DNA of 64,000 bases from Pararobbsia alpina_A (GCF_965118125.1 NZ_OZ221288.1:1860001-1924000); one strand, 5' to 3'. Positions 1 to 9,338 are shown, numbered from the stretch's first letter. Made by a program: numbers and translations. Notes: generated from the sequence alone by a model not told the origin.

Positions 1-1787
1 GCACGCTTTCTTACGCCGACAAAGAGCTGACACTCCATCGCAGCGGCCGGCCCGAACCCGTGTGGATGGATCTCCACTACAGCCCCGTCGTGGAGGACAA
101 CGGCGAGCCTGCGGGCGTCATCGCGATCGTGTTCGAGACCACCGGCCGGGTCCTCGCAGAGCACAAACGAGAGGAGGCCGAAGCGGCGCTTCGTGCAGCG
201 AGCGAGCGCCTGCGTCTTGCGCTCGATTCAGGCCTCGTACTCGGCACATGGATCTGGAGCGCGCACGACGATGTCATCCTCGGGGACGATCGCTTCAACA
301 CCACCTTCGCGGTGGGCGAACGCTGGCCCGCAAGACGCACATTGCACCGCATCCTGAGTCACGTTCATCCCGACGACCGCACGACATTGAAGTCAGCAAT
401 CCGGCAAGCAATGCGCACGCAAGGGCGCCGGCGCGCCGAATTCCGATTGCGGATGATTGACGGGCGCTATCGCTGGGTGCTCGCGAGCGGCACTTGCGAG
501 CACGACGTCATCGACGCCCCGATCAGTCTGTCGGGGGTGCTCGTCGATATTCACGAGCGCAAGACGGCGGAAGGCGAGCTTCTGTCGCTGACGCAAAACC
601 TCGAGGCTCGCGTCGCGCAGGAAGTCCGGGCACGCGCGAGTGCAGAAGACCGCCTGCGGCAGGCACAAAAGCTCGAAGCAGTCGGCAGCCTCACCGGTGG
701 CGTCGCACACGATTTCAACAATGTGCTTCAGGTGATTTCCGCCAATCTTCAGCTACTGGCGATCGCCACTCGCGATAACCCGGTGCTCAAGGGCCGTATC
801 GAAGCATCGAATTCGGCGGTCGCGCGCGGTGCGAAACTCGCGCAGCAATTGCTCGCGTTCGCGCGCAGACAACCGCTCAACCCGTCGGTCACAAACCCCA
901 AGAAGATGATTCAGGGCATGTCGGAGCTGTTGCGCCGCGCGATCCCCGAAAGCATCCGGCTTGAATTCGCCATGGGGCATTCGACATGGAACGTGTTCGT
1001 CGATCGCAATCAGCTTGAAAACGCGATTCTGAATCTCGTCATCAATTCGCGCGATGCGATCTCCGGACAAGGCCTGATCCGCGTCGAAGTGGAAGACGCG
1101 AACCCATCGATGGATCGCAGGATGGCCGAGCTGGGTTTGCCGCCCGGCGAGTATGTGAAGCTGAGCGTCGTCGACAACGGCGCAGGCATGTCCGACGAAG
1201 TGAGGTCCCGCATCTTCGAGCCGTTTTACTCGACCAAGCCCGAAGGCCACGGCACCGGGCTCGGACTCAGCATGGTATTCGGCTTCGTCAAACAGAGCGC
1301 GGGTCACATCGATGTGCAGACGGTTCTGGATGAAGGCACGACCTTCTCGATGTACTTCCCGAGAACGAGCAAGATCGAGGAACAGGATCGACCGAAGTCG
1401 CCCACCGGTGCGCATGCCGGCGGCGAGACGGTTCTCGTCGTCGAAGACAACCCCGACGTCCGGCTCGCCGCGATCGACATGTTCACGCAGCTCGGCTATC
1501 GCGTGCTGGCCGCGCAAGACGGCGATTCAGCGCTCACCGTGCTGCAGCGATCGAAGCATATCGACCTGTTGTTCACCGATGTCGTCATGCCGGGCACCGT
1601 GCGCAGCAGCGAGCTCGCGCGAATCGCCTCAGCGGAACCCCATCACGCCAAAGTCATCTTCGCATCGGGCTACACGCGCGACATCATCTTTCATGAAGGC
1701 CGGCTCGACGAGGGTGTCGTGCTGCTCAGCAAACCGTATTCGATCGAGGATCTTGCGCGCACGGTGCGTGAAGTACTCGATCGATAG
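1..1787 (+). CDS. PAS-domain hybrid histidine kinase/response regulator (5' truncated)
   Basis: This is the C-terminal part of a hybrid sensor kinase. The frame is open from base 3, so the N-terminus lies outside the window and the GTG at 60 is not a credible start. Visible in order are the end of one PAS/PAC domain, a second PAS ending at GVLVDIHERK (near base 565), a short coiled coil, and a HisKA domain with the phospho-acceptor His codon at 708-710 in GGVAHDFNN. An HATPase_c domain follows (N box NLVINSRDA, G1 DNGAGM, G2 GHGTGLGLSM). The C-terminal receiver (VLVVEDNPDVR, acceptor Asp in FTDVVMPG, Lys in SKPYS) starts near 1430. Autophosphorylation followed by intramolecular transfer to the receiver is expected from the family. 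No output domain or cognate regulator is next to it, and the input signal is unknown. Confidence 0.9.
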   Translation, partial: TLSYADKELTLHRSGRPEPVWMDLHYSPVVEDNGEPAGVIAIVFETTGRVLAEHKREEAEAALRAASERLRLALDSGLVLGTWIWSAHDDVILGDDRFNTTFAVGERWPARRTLHRILSHVHPDDRTTLKSAIRQAMRTQGRRRAEFRLRMIDGRYRWVLASGTCEHDVIDAPISLSGVLVDIHERKTAEGELLSLTQNLEARVAQEVRARASAEDRLRQAQKLEAVGSLTGGVAHDFNNVLQVISANLQLLAIATRDNPVLKGRIEASNSAVARGAKLAQQLLAFARRQPLNPSVTNPKKMIQGMSELLRRAIPESIRLEFAMGHSTWNVFVDRNQLENAILNLVINSRDAISGQGLIRVEVEDANPSMDRRMAELGLPPGEYVKLSVVDNGAGMSDEVRSRIFEPFYSTKPEGHGTGLGLSMVFGFVKQSAGHIDVQTVLDEGTTFSMYFPRTSKIEEQDRPKSPTGAHAGGETVLVVEDNPDVRLAAIDMFTQLGYRVLAAQDGDSALTVLQRSKHIDLLFTDVVMPGTVRSSELARIASAEPHHAKVIFASGYTRDIIFHEGRLDEGVVLLSKPYSIEDLARTVREVLDR

Positions 1788-1887
1788 CACGTAACCGCGT
1801 CAGGGACGACAAGACAGCGCCGTGATCCCGGCCGCGTCGGGACGTGATCGGCCACGCGCCCTGTCGCCGACTCAGGATACTGTGCGA

Positions 1888-2247
1888 TCAGGCGGCGTGC
1901 GACACGTCGACCCAGCCTTGCCTCGCCGAGAGTGGCCCTTTACCTTTTGGGCCGGACTTGGCCCTGCCCCAGTGCCCCGTGCGCACCAGAACGCGAAGTA
2001 GTTCCGCGCGGTGCAACGCACCGCGCAGTTCGAATTGCAGTATCAGCTTTTCGACGAAGGTCAGTTTGCCCTCGTATCCATATTCCTTCGTGATCGAGTC
2101 TATGGCCGCCGCCATTTCGATGTCGGCTTGCCCGTCGTCGCCGATGCTGCAGACATGCGACGCGGTGCGTGCCACGCGCATATTGAAGTCACTCCCCCAG
2201 GACAGGGTCATGGACTGAGGTACAGCTTGTTGTTGTCGTTTGCTCAT
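1888..2247 (-). CDS. Small hypothetical protein, 119 aa
   Basis: I do not recognise the family. The start chosen is MSKRQQQ; a frame extension six codons upstream exists. The protein is soluble, with no signal peptide or membrane segment. A central segment (ADIEMAAAIDSITKEYGYEG) looks helical, and the basic C-terminus (GRAKSGPKGKG) could bind nucleic acid or be disordered. The codon pattern matches neighbouring genes, which supports real coding. It is convergent with the hybrid kinase gene and lies downstream of, and on the same strand as, the NarL-type kinase, 224 bases away, so it is probably not in that operon. Function unknown. Confidence 0.55.
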   Translation of the reverse strand: MSKRQQQAVPQSMTLSWGSDFNMRVARTASHVCSIGDDGQADIEMAAAIDSITKEYGYEGKLTFVEKLILQFELRGALHRAELLRVLVRTGHWGRAKSGPKGKGPLSARQGWVDVSHAA

Positions 2248-2471
2248 AGGGTCTCCTGCGCGCATGCAGCACTCGCTGAGACATCGGACTCAGCGTCCCC
2301 GGCACTGCCGCCGCTCACCCCGGTGCTGCCTTGGGTCTGTTTGCATGCTTGGAACACATCGGGTCCGACACATCTGCGCGTGCTGCTTCGCAACGGATGT
2401 CGAGATCGCCCGATCGGCGATCTCCCGGTACCGGAATTCTGCTTGTGCGGGGAGCGCCGCACATCCCGCGT

Positions 2472-4406
2472 TCATGGGATTCGCTGAGGTGCAACGGCTT
2501 GGGTCGCGACGACGGGTAAGCGAAGGCCCACTCGCGTGCCATCGCTGTCGCTGGCGATGACGAGTTCGGCACCGAGCTTTTCGGCGCGCATGTGCATGCC
2601 GCTCAATCCGCGGGAACCGCGGGAGCCGCTTCCAGGACGGGGTTCGAACCCGATGCCATCGTCCGATACCTCGACGAGCACGCGATCCGCTTCGGCGCGC
2701 ACCGCAATGCGCAGCGTATCCGGGCGCCCGTGCTGGATAGCGTTGTTGATGGCCTCCTGCACGACGCGCAGGATCGACAACGCGGATTCCGGCGACAGAT
2801 AGTCGAGCTCGGGCAGCGGCAACTCCACGTCCCATACGAGCCGGATGCCCAAAGCATTGAGACGCGGCTCGAGTCGAAACCGCAGGTTGCCGAGCAACGG
2901 CAACAGGTCGCGGTCGCTGAGATCCAGCGAATCGATGATCAGCCGCAGATCCTGGAGTGATTCTTCGATAGACCGGGCCAGATCCACGCGATCGACGTCC
3001 TCGCGGCGTGCGAGGCGCAACGCCGTAATCAGATGCGCACCCATGCCGTCGTGCATGTCCTGCAGGATGCGACCGCGTTCCGCAGCCACCGCGGCGCGTT
3101 GCTGTTCGATCGCCTCCTCGTGATCGAGAATGAAGCGCTCGGCAAAGAGGAACAGCAGGACAATGCAAAACGGCACGACACCGACCGTGCTCAGACGAAT
3201 GGTGTCCCAGGCGAACCAGTCCGTCGGAAGTGCAAGCGACTGTGCGGTAGTCACGAGCCACAGTCCTGCCGTCAGCGCGAGCAAGCCAAGCTTGACCGAT
3301 CGGTCGAGCCACGCGCGTCGCAGCAACAGCCCCGCCACCGTCATGCGCAGCACCATGAGGGGCCAGACGATGAACCAGAGTTTGTCGGACGCATGCCCCG
3401 TGACCCATGCGCCAAGCGCGATGGCGATGGTCAGGACGGGCAAGCCGTGCTGCGCCCACGCGAAACCGCGGATTCGCACGCCTGACATCCGATAGCCGAC
3501 GATGCACAGCGGCCAGAACTCGAGTGTCGTCACGATGACCCGGAGCACGATCTGATCGACGCGCGACAGCGGCATGCTCACGGACAGATACGACGCGACG
3601 GCCAGCGTCGCGATGACCGCCCCCAGCTGGATGATGTGCGGCTCGCGCCGGCGCCACAGGTGTGCGATCACAAAACAGCCGGCACCGCCCATCACGACAA
3701 GCACGATATACGGCACCACGACTTGCGCGATATGGCGCATCTGCCAGTCGTTATCGAACGCTTCCGGCGGCCCGAGAAACAGATCGGACAGCCCTGAACG
3801 AATGCGCGCATCCCCTTGCAGACGGACATCGAATTCGTTGTTGCCCGCGTGGAACAGCCCGGCCGGCAAGGTCAGCAGAATGGGCTCGTCGCCCATGTCG
3901 GATCCCATTCGGCCATCGGGCGCGTCGAATCGCACGCCCGGATTCAGCAACGAACCATTGAGCCAGAATTCGGCGGCCAGCGAGACATGGCGGACATAAA
4001 GCGCAAGCGGCCTGGTCGGCCGGTCGACGAACGCCACCCGCAGCCGGTACCACCCGTAGCCGCTCGTGGCCGGACGGCTCTGCCTCCAGCTGTCGGGCAG
4101 TGAGACCGTGGTCCAGCCTTGTTCCGGCGGGGCAGGCACAGCGCTGGCGACGAACTCGGCCCGACCCAGCCGCACCACCGACGCGCCATCCGCCGCGGGC
4201 TGCGCCGAAGCAGGCTCGCGCACCTGCGCAGATGCGAGACCTGGCCCGGCCGCTGACGACCCCGACGACCCCAACGACGCCTCCGACGCCGATGACGCCG
4301 ATGACAATGACGACGCCGTGCAGCACAGCACCATGAGGCAAGCCATCGCCCAGACGAACACAGAGGTGTTCGACCACGCGGGCTTGCGAAGCAACGGGCA
4401 CCTCAA
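2472..4406 (-). CDS. 7TMR-DISM sensor histidine kinase, NarX/DesK-type
   Basis: 644-aa membrane sensor kinase. An N-terminal hydrophobic segment (residues ~12-35) precedes a low-complexity Ser/Gly/Ala stretch. A periplasmic jelly-roll-like domain (7TMR-DISMED2 type, ~65-215, with WRQSRPATSGYGWYRLRV) follows, then about seven membrane helices (~225-435). The cytoplasmic half has a HisKA_3 dimerisation box with the phospho-His in LQDMHDGMGAHL and an HATPase domain (NNAIQHG, SDDGIGF, SRGLSGMHMRAEKLGA). This architecture pairs with NarL/FixJ regulators, and such a gene lies directly upstream with an ATGA stop/start overlap. The sensed ligand is unknown; carbohydrate or another small molecule is plausible for DISM domains. 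Confidence 0.88.
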   Translation of the reverse strand: MRCPLLRKPAWSNTSVFVWAMACLMVLCCTASSLSSASSASEASLGSSGSSAAGPGLASAQVREPASAQPAADGASVVRLGRAEFVASAVPAPPEQGWTTVSLPDSWRQSRPATSGYGWYRLRVAFVDRPTRPLALYVRHVSLAAEFWLNGSLLNPGVRFDAPDGRMGSDMGDEPILLTLPAGLFHAGNNEFDVRLQGDARIRSGLSDLFLGPPEAFDNDWQMRHIAQVVVPYIVLVVMGGAGCFVIAHLWRRREPHIIQLGAVIATLAVASYLSVSMPLSRVDQIVLRVIVTTLEFWPLCIVGYRMSGVRIRGFAWAQHGLPVLTIAIALGAWVTGHASDKLWFIVWPLMVLRMTVAGLLLRRAWLDRSVKLGLLALTAGLWLVTTAQSLALPTDWFAWDTIRLSTVGVVPFCIVLLFLFAERFILDHEEAIEQQRAAVAAERGRILQDMHDGMGAHLITALRLARREDVDRVDLARSIEESLQDLRLIIDSLDLSDRDLLPLLGNLRFRLEPRLNALGIRLVWDVELPLPELDYLSPESALSILRVVQEAINNAIQHGRPDTLRIAVRAEADRVLVEVSDDGIGFEPRPGSGSRGSRGLSGMHMRAEKLGAELVIASDSDGTRVGLRLPVVATQAVAPQRIP

Positions 4407-5065
4407 CGGATCAATCCCTTGGTGCGCGCGACGTTGACGGCCTCGACGCGATTGTGCACGGCAAGCTTGCCGTAGATGTTCTTGATATGGCTCGTCACGG
4501 TATGCGGCGAGATGTTGATCAATCGCGCGGTTTCGGCCACCGAAAACCCCTGCGAGATACGCTTGAGAATGTCGATCTCACGCGCAGTCAGCGCATCCGT
4601 ATCCGCCGCGCTCGTGACGCGGGATCGTTCGGGCGGTGCAAAACGCGCAAGCAGGTGTCTCGCGATCTGCGGCGACAGAGGCGCATCACCCTCGTGAACC
4701 ATGCGGATGGAACGCAGGAACTCGTCGGCCGAGGTGTCCTTGAGCAAATAGCCACGTGCGCCGGCCTGAATCGCGTGGATCACGTGCGCCTCGTCACCGA
4801 AGATCGTGCTCACGAGCACCGACACCGAAGGCGCCGTCTGCCGTAGCAACCCGATCAGCTCGGCGCCATCGCCGTCGGGCAATCCGAGATCGATGATCGC
4901 CACGTCGGGCCGCGCCGTCAAAAGTGCTCGCCGCGCATCGGCGACGGTGCCCACGCTGCCGACAAGATGCAATTCCGGCTGGGCGTCGACCATGCGCTCG
5001 AACTCCTCTCGCAGGCGTTCATCGTCTTCGACCAGCAAGACCCTCAAGGTGTGCGGGGGATTCAA
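4403..5065 (-). CDS. NarL/FixJ-family response regulator
   Basis: About 220 aa. The receiver domain starts at LRVLLVEDDERLREEF, with acceptor Asp in VAIIDLGLPDGDG, Thr/Ser in VLVSTIF and Lys in LLKDTSADEF. The LuxR/GerE helix-turn-helix at the C-terminus is LTAREIDILKRISQGFSV...SPHTVTSHIKNIYGKL. It is first in a two-gene operon with the 7TMR-DISM kinase (ATGA overlap), so it is almost surely its partner. The start is uncertain: no ATG fits the family boundary. TTG at 5065 or TTG at 5047 would give a normal length, and the longer frame further upstream does not look coding. Confidence 0.85.
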   Translation of the reverse strand: MNPPHTLRVLLVEDDERLREEFERMVDAQPELHLVGSVGTVADARRALLTARPDVAIIDLGLPDGDGAELIGLLRQTAPSVSVLVSTIFGDEAHVIHAIQAGARGYLLKDTSADEFLRSIRMVHEGDAPLSPQIARHLLARFAPPERSRVTSAADTDALTAREIDILKRISQGFSVAETARLINISPHTVTSHIKNIYGKLAVHNRVEAVNVARTKGLIR

Positions 5066-5310
5066 TTGGCGTCGTCCGGCCGTTCTGGAAATCGAGCAGT
5101 CTAGCCGCGCGCAGCGTGCCGCGCATCCCCTGAAGGGGGTAGCCGCGGATCGACTCGCATCTTCCGTCGTCGCAAAAGCGTAGTTTCCTGCGCGTCGGTT
5201 GATCGACGTTGACTTATATTCACGGCTGCAACGAAGGCCAGCATGCCGGAACCTCGAGGCGCGGCTGATCAAACGCTTCCGTAGCGGGATCTGCAAGCGC
5301 CACGGATACA

Positions 5311-6246
5311 GTGAACGCTTCATTTTCGAAAACAGCGATGCAAGTTCAAGTGCAATCAAGGCCGACCGGCGCACGTGGCGCAGGTGGCGCATGGGTCGAA
5401 AGGGTGGTCGAACGCCTGCTTGCGACAGACGCGCCGCAAAGTCGTTTCGGATACGCCGCGCGCGCGTTTCTGGCATTCGGCATCAAGCAGGCATGGGTGT
5501 GCCTGTTCGGCGGATTGATGGTCGCGCTGCTGGTCGGCACCCATTTCTGGTATCCGGCCGATGCGGGACTGCCGCGCTACGACGCGTTGACGATCGCCGC
5601 CGTCGTGATTCAGATTGCGCTCATCGCGCTGCGGCTCGAACAATGGGACGAGGTTGCGATCATTCTGATGTTCCACGTGGCCGGCACGGGAATGGAACTG
5701 TTCAAGACCGCCGTCGGGTCGTGGATCTATCCTGAGTCCTCGTATCTGCATATCGGCGGCGTGCCCCTGTTTACCGGATTCATGTACGCATCCGTCGGCA
5801 GCTATATCGCGCGCGCGTGCCGCAGTTTTGACTTGCGGTTCTCGCATCACCCATCGTTGCAGGTGACCGTCATCTTGTCCGTCGCCATCTACGCAAACTT
5901 CTTTCTGCACCACTATCTGCCCGACGTGCGATATCTGCTGATCGTGGGCGTCGCCATCGCGTTTCGGCGTTGCACCGTCTTCTTTCTGATTGGCCGGCAC
6001 TACCACCGGATGCCCTTGCTACTCGGCTTCGTGCTGATCGCGACGTTTATCTGGCTCGCCGAAAATATCGGCACGTTCAGCCACGCGTGGCTCTACCCGA
6101 GCCAGATGCAAGGGTGGGCCATGGTGTCCGTCGGCAAGCTCGGCTCCTGGTTCATGCTGACGATCATGAGTTATGTGATGGTGACGCTGATCAATCGCCC
6201 GCGCGCGCCCGAGCCCGGTCACGGGCTTCTCACCGCGATGCGTTAG
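5311..6246 (+). CDS. DUF817 (YoaT-like) integral membrane protein
   Basis: 311 aa, almost entirely hydrophobic after residue 55, with about eight predicted helices. Characteristic DUF817 segments are visible: MFHVAGTGMELFKTAVGSW, YPESSYLHIGGVPLFTGFMY, SVGSYIARAC and FIWLAENIGTFSHAWLYP. The family has no established biochemical role. GTG at 5311 is the first plausible start; ATG at 5338 is an alternative, and neither has a strong ribosome site. It is divergent from the NarL-type regulator with about 245 bases between, so the two may share a control region. The identity is family-level only. Confidence 0.8.
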   Translation: MNASFSKTAMQVQVQSRPTGARGAGGAWVERVVERLLATDAPQSRFGYAARAFLAFGIKQAWVCLFGGLMVALLVGTHFWYPADAGLPRYDALTIAAVVIQIALIALRLEQWDEVAIILMFHVAGTGMELFKTAVGSWIYPESSYLHIGGVPLFTGFMYASVGSYIARACRSFDLRFSHHPSLQVTVILSVAIYANFFLHHYLPDVRYLLIVGVAIAFRRCTVFFLIGRHYHRMPLLLGFVLIATFIWLAENIGTFSHAWLYPSQMQGWAMVSVGKLGSWFMLTIMSYVMVTLINRPRAPEPGHGLLTAMR

Positions 6247-6718
6247 CAGTTTCGCGACGGCACGCCACATGCTGTTTCTTTCGCCCAAGCCCTCATAGGC
6301 TCTCAAGGACGTACAGGGACTTACAGGGACTCTCAGGTTCCATCAGGGTCCACCCTGATCCGCGCCGTCATACGCCGATCATCTTCGCTGTACAGAATGC
6401 AGCGCTCAGGTTCGCCGCAAGGCTGCCCGGCGGGATAACTCGCGCGTTCGACAACCTCCTTAAGGTTTTCTTCAGGAAGGCGGTCATAGAATCGCCGGAC
6501 CCGCCGCATGTCGGTGCGCAGCAGTGTGCGCGGTCGTGCGGCAGGCCAGACGCGTGCAAAACATGCGGGCTCGCATCACCTTTTCCTGACCAATTGTTGC
6601 CGCCGCTGCCTCGCGTCGTACAGCGTGGCCTAGTGTGTTTCCATCCGCCGCAAAGGCAAAGGATGCGTGAATTGAGAATGATCCCGACGCGGCGCAGACC
6701 GAGCGGTCATGGAGACAC
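6247..6718. other. 472-base intergenic region upstream of hpnI
   Basis: No convincing gene. The first part has short, imperfect direct repeats around 6300-6355 (units resembling TACAGGGACT). At 6460-6492 there is a PmrA-box-like direct repeat with a -10 element, annotated separately. A 45-codon frame starting with ATG at 6663 ends in a TGATG overlap with a possible internal hpnI start at 6800. I regard it as a possible leader ORF but not a supported gene. Confidence 0.5.
6460..6492 (+). promoter_or_regulatory. Candidate PmrA/OmpR-type promoter upstream of hpnI
   Basis: CTTAAG, five bases, CTTCAG (6460-6465 and 6471-6476) form a direct repeat of 11-bp period, like PmrA boxes (YTTAAK-N5-YTTAAK). 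Ten bases later TAGAAT (6487-6492) matches five of six positions of a sigma-70 -10. The repeat covers the place where a -35 would be, as in activator-dependent promoters. It implies a 5' leader of about 220 bases before hpnI. The regulator is inferred. Confidence 0.45.
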
Positions 6719-8086
6719 ATGCTTCAGCCCCTCTGCAGCAGTGACCACTGGCTGCAACGCGAGCGGTCTCTCGCACCCCTCGACCGCGGCGCCTCACTGA
6801 TGGATCCGTCAATCACGCCTGAAAGCGAGACACGCGCGCCCTGGTACGAACGCGCGCCGGGTTACTGGCTCATGCGCGCCGCGCTGGTCGGCGCCCTGGC
6901 TGTCGCTGCGATGGCCTTGACGCGCGAAATGCCGGTCGCTAGCCGCGACATCCATATCGCCCTCACCGCTTGCCTTGCCGTGCTGACGACGCTGGGCTGT
7001 TTGTACACGTTGGCATCCGGCATCCTGATCGTTCCTTTCTTTCGCCGTAAGACGGGTTCCCCGTTCGACTGCCCGCCCATCACTGTGCTGCGTCCGCTTC
7101 ACGGACACGAGCACGCGCTGCAGGACAACCTGACGAGTTTCTTTCATCAGGCCTACCCCGCACCGGTCCAATTCGTCTTCGGCGTACACGACGCCCAGGA
7201 CCCGGCTCTCGACACAGTGCAAGCGCTTCGCCTCGCTTACCCCGACGTCGACATGACGATCGTCACCGATGCACGTCTGCACGGGCCGAACCGCAAGATC
7301 AGCAACCTGATGAATATGTTCGAGCACGCGAAGCACGACGTGCTGGTGTTTGCCGACAGCGATGTCGGAGTCGCGCCCGACTATTTGAGCAACCTCGTTG
7401 CCGCGCTGCAGGACCCGGGCGTCGGGCTCGTCAGTTGCCTCTATCGAGGCGAAGCCGATCCGGGCCTCTGGCCCCGGATGTCGGCTGCCGCGAGCAATTA
7501 CCACTTCGCGCCAAGCGTCGTCGTCGGGCTCGCCATGAAAATCGCGCGCCCCTGCTTCGGGCCGATCATCGGCATGCGGCGCCAGACGCTCGACGCGATC
7601 GGCGGTCTCGACCGCTTTGCCTCTCACCTCGCTGAAGACCACGCGATCGGCGAAGCCGTCCGAGATATCAGCGAATGCGTCACGATTCCGTCATTCACTG
7701 TCTCGCATGCGTGTGTCGAGCCCACATTGCGTGCCTTCCTGAGCCACAAGCTCCGCACGAGCCGCACGATTCGCCGCATCACCCCGGCGGGGCATCTGGG
7801 TTCGGTGCTCACGCACCCGCTCGCACTGGCCTTGATCACGGCCCTGATCTCCGGTGGTGCAAGCTGGGCGCTGATGCTGCTGGCCGCCACTGTGGTCGTG
7901 CGCTTGTTTACCGGCGTTCAGGCGGATCGCGCGCTCGGCCGCACGAAACACGGCCTCTGGATCCTGCCGCTGTGCGATCTGTTGCTGTTTGGCGTGTTTA
8001 TTGCCAGTTTCACGTCGTCGCGCGTCGAGTGGCGCGGACACCGGTTCAAGGTCGACGCAAGCGGACTCATGACGGTACGAGAGTAA
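6719..8086 (+). CDS. hpnI: Hopanoid biosynthesis glycosyltransferase HpnI (GT21-like)
   Basis: 455 aa, ceramide-glucosyltransferase-like. A membrane helix at ~55-75 and another at ~80-105 precede the GT-A domain, which opens with PITVLRPLHGHEHAL. The metal-binding acidic motif is in VFADSDVGVAPDYL, and the GT21 late motif area is SHKLRTSRTIR. C-terminal membrane helices follow (ALALITALISGGASWALMLL and the last 60 residues). HpnI adds N-acetylglucosamine to bacteriohopanetetrol, the first step of glucosamine-hopanoid head-group synthesis. The ATG at 6719 has GGAG six bases upstream. ATG at 6800 (MDPSITPES) is an alternative. hpnL follows 154 bases downstream; hpnJ and hpnK are not here. Confidence 0.85.
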   Translation: MLQPLCSSDHWLQRERSLAPLDRGASLMDPSITPESETRAPWYERAPGYWLMRAALVGALAVAAMALTREMPVASRDIHIALTACLAVLTTLGCLYTLASGILIVPFFRRKTGSPFDCPPITVLRPLHGHEHALQDNLTSFFHQAYPAPVQFVFGVHDAQDPALDTVQALRLAYPDVDMTIVTDARLHGPNRKISNLMNMFEHAKHDVLVFADSDVGVAPDYLSNLVAALQDPGVGLVSCLYRGEADPGLWPRMSAAASNYHFAPSVVVGLAMKIARPCFGPIIGMRRQTLDAIGGLDRFASHLAEDHAIGEAVRDISECVTIPSFTVSHACVEPTLRAFLSHKLRTSRTIRRITPAGHLGSVLTHPLALALITALISGGASWALMLLAATVVVRLFTGVQADRALGRTKHGLWILPLCDLLLFGVFIASFTSSRVEWRGHRFKVDASGLMTVRE

Positions 8087-8088
8087 CG

Positions 8089-8133
8089 GTTGCGAGAGTG
8101 ACAGTTGCGAGCGTGACAGTTGGGAGAGTGAGA
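8089..8133 (+). repeat. Three tandem 15-bp repeats after hpnI
   Basis: The unit is GTTGCGAGAGTGACA, then the same with one change (AGAG to GCGT region), then a copy with two changes. It begins three bases after the hpnI stop. No coding role is seen. The copy number could vary between strains. Confidence 0.7.
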
Positions 8134-8240
8134 CTTGCCAACCCGCTCGTCCGTCCATAGAGTTCGACGATACGCAAGGCCTCGGCCGATCTCACTCACC
8201 TCTTTTAAAGTCTCGCCCGCGTAACGGGTCGGGGCGGCGC

Positions 8241-9338
8241 ATGGAATCCGATTCTCCCCAACCCGAATTCACGCGTGCGAAGGGCACGGCCAAGTGGCTT
8301 GGGCGCCTCGCCGCCCTGCTCGGACTGATCGCCGCGTTATGGCTGGTCTGGCGCGAAAACCCGCGAATGGTGTTCGACATGTTGCGCGTGGCCGGGCCCG
8401 GGCTCGTGCTCGCGGCGTTGGTGCACATCAGCGCCATGCTCGCGAACGCATGGGACTGGCGCACGCTGATCGTCGATCCACCCAGGCCCAGCCTCGCGCA
8501 GATGCTCAAGGTCGTCTGGATCCGCGAGTCGATCAATTGCATGTTGCCGGTGGCGCGTGTCGGCGGCGAAGTCGTGTCGTTCCGCGTCCTGCGGCGCTAC
8601 GGGCTGAGTGGAGCGACAGCGGCCGGATCGCTGGTCGCCGATATTCAGCTCACGCTGATCAGCCAGATGTTGTGCACGATCGCGAGCATCGGCTATCTGC
8701 TGTCGCACTCCGAGGTCGGTGCCTTCCGGCTTGCCGCCAATCTGGCCTGGGGTGTGGTGGTGTTCGCGCCGCTGCTGCTTCTGTTTTCCCTGTTGCACCA
8801 CGCGAGTCCGTTCGAGCGCATGGCACGTCTGCTCAATCGTGTGGCGGGCGGCCATCTGACCGCGTTGATCGGACATTCGGCAGGCGTGGATCAGGCGATC
8901 GGCTCGATCTGGCAGCGCAGGGGAACGGTGCTGCGCTATCTATTCATCTGGCAGCCCGTGCAGACCGTTGCCACAGGGATGGAGCTGTATGTTGCGATGC
9001 ATTTCCTCGGCGGGTCGATGACGGTCGTGCAGGCCGTCGTGTTCGAGTCGCTGATTCAGGCTGTCAGCAGCGCGGCGTTCTTCGTGCCTGGAGCCCTGGG
9101 GGTGCAGGAGGGTGGCTTCGTGCTGATCGGCGCTGCTCTGGGCCTCGACCCGCCGCTATGCCTGGCGCTTGCCGGCGCCCGGCGCGTGCGCGATCTGCTG
9201 ATCTACATTCCCGGCCTGCTCGCGTGGCAGCACGGCGAGGCTCGCAGCGAACCGTCGGCTGCCCATGCCACAGAAGCGGCAACAGTTACCGTTTCGCGCA
9301 CGCAGCGCCCATCGACCGACCGCGGCGCTCGCGACTGA
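8241..9338 (+). CDS. hpnL: HpnL-family membrane protein (flippase-like, UPF0104)
   Basis: 365 aa with about eight membrane helices in the lysylphosphatidylglycerol-synthase transmembrane fold. Diagnostic segments are WIRESINCMLPVARVGGEVVSFRVLRR (near 95-120), FESLIQAVSSAAFFVPGALGVQEGGFVLIGAALGL (near 265-300) and ARRVRDLLIYIPGLLAW. HpnL proteins cluster with hopanoid genes and have been proposed to help move or present hopanoids; the mechanism is unproven. Position directly after hpnI supports the assignment. ATG at 8241 gives MESDSPQPEF; the upstream ribosome site is weak. The hydrophilic C-terminal tail of about 40 residues is probably cytoplasmic. Confidence 0.8.
   Translation: MESDSPQPEFTRAKGTAKWLGRLAALLGLIAALWLVWRENPRMVFDMLRVAGPGLVLAALVHISAMLANAWDWRTLIVDPPRPSLAQMLKVVWIRESINCMLPVARVGGEVVSFRVLRRYGLSGATAAGSLVADIQLTLISQMLCTIASIGYLLSHSEVGAFRLAANLAWGVVVFAPLLLLFSLLHHASPFERMARLLNRVAGGHLTALIGHSAGVDQAIGSIWQRRGTVLRYLFIWQPVQTVATGMELYVAMHFLGGSMTVVQAVVFESLIQAVSSAAFFVPGALGVQEGGFVLIGAALGLDPPLCLALAGARRVRDLLIYIPGLLAWQHGEARSEPSAAHATEAATVTVSRTQRPSTDRGARD

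Noticed and set aside
4403..5476. 357-aa version of the NarL-type regulator
   Set aside because: The extra N-terminal ~135 residues are Arg/Ser-rich with no domain and cross the divergent promoter region; the receiver starts right after the TTG at 5065.
6663..6800. 45-codon frame ahead of hpnI ending in a TGATG overlap with ATG 6800
   Set aside because: The encoded peptide is Arg/Pro-rich without recognisable features, and ATG 6719 has a good ribosome site of its own; overlap may be chance.
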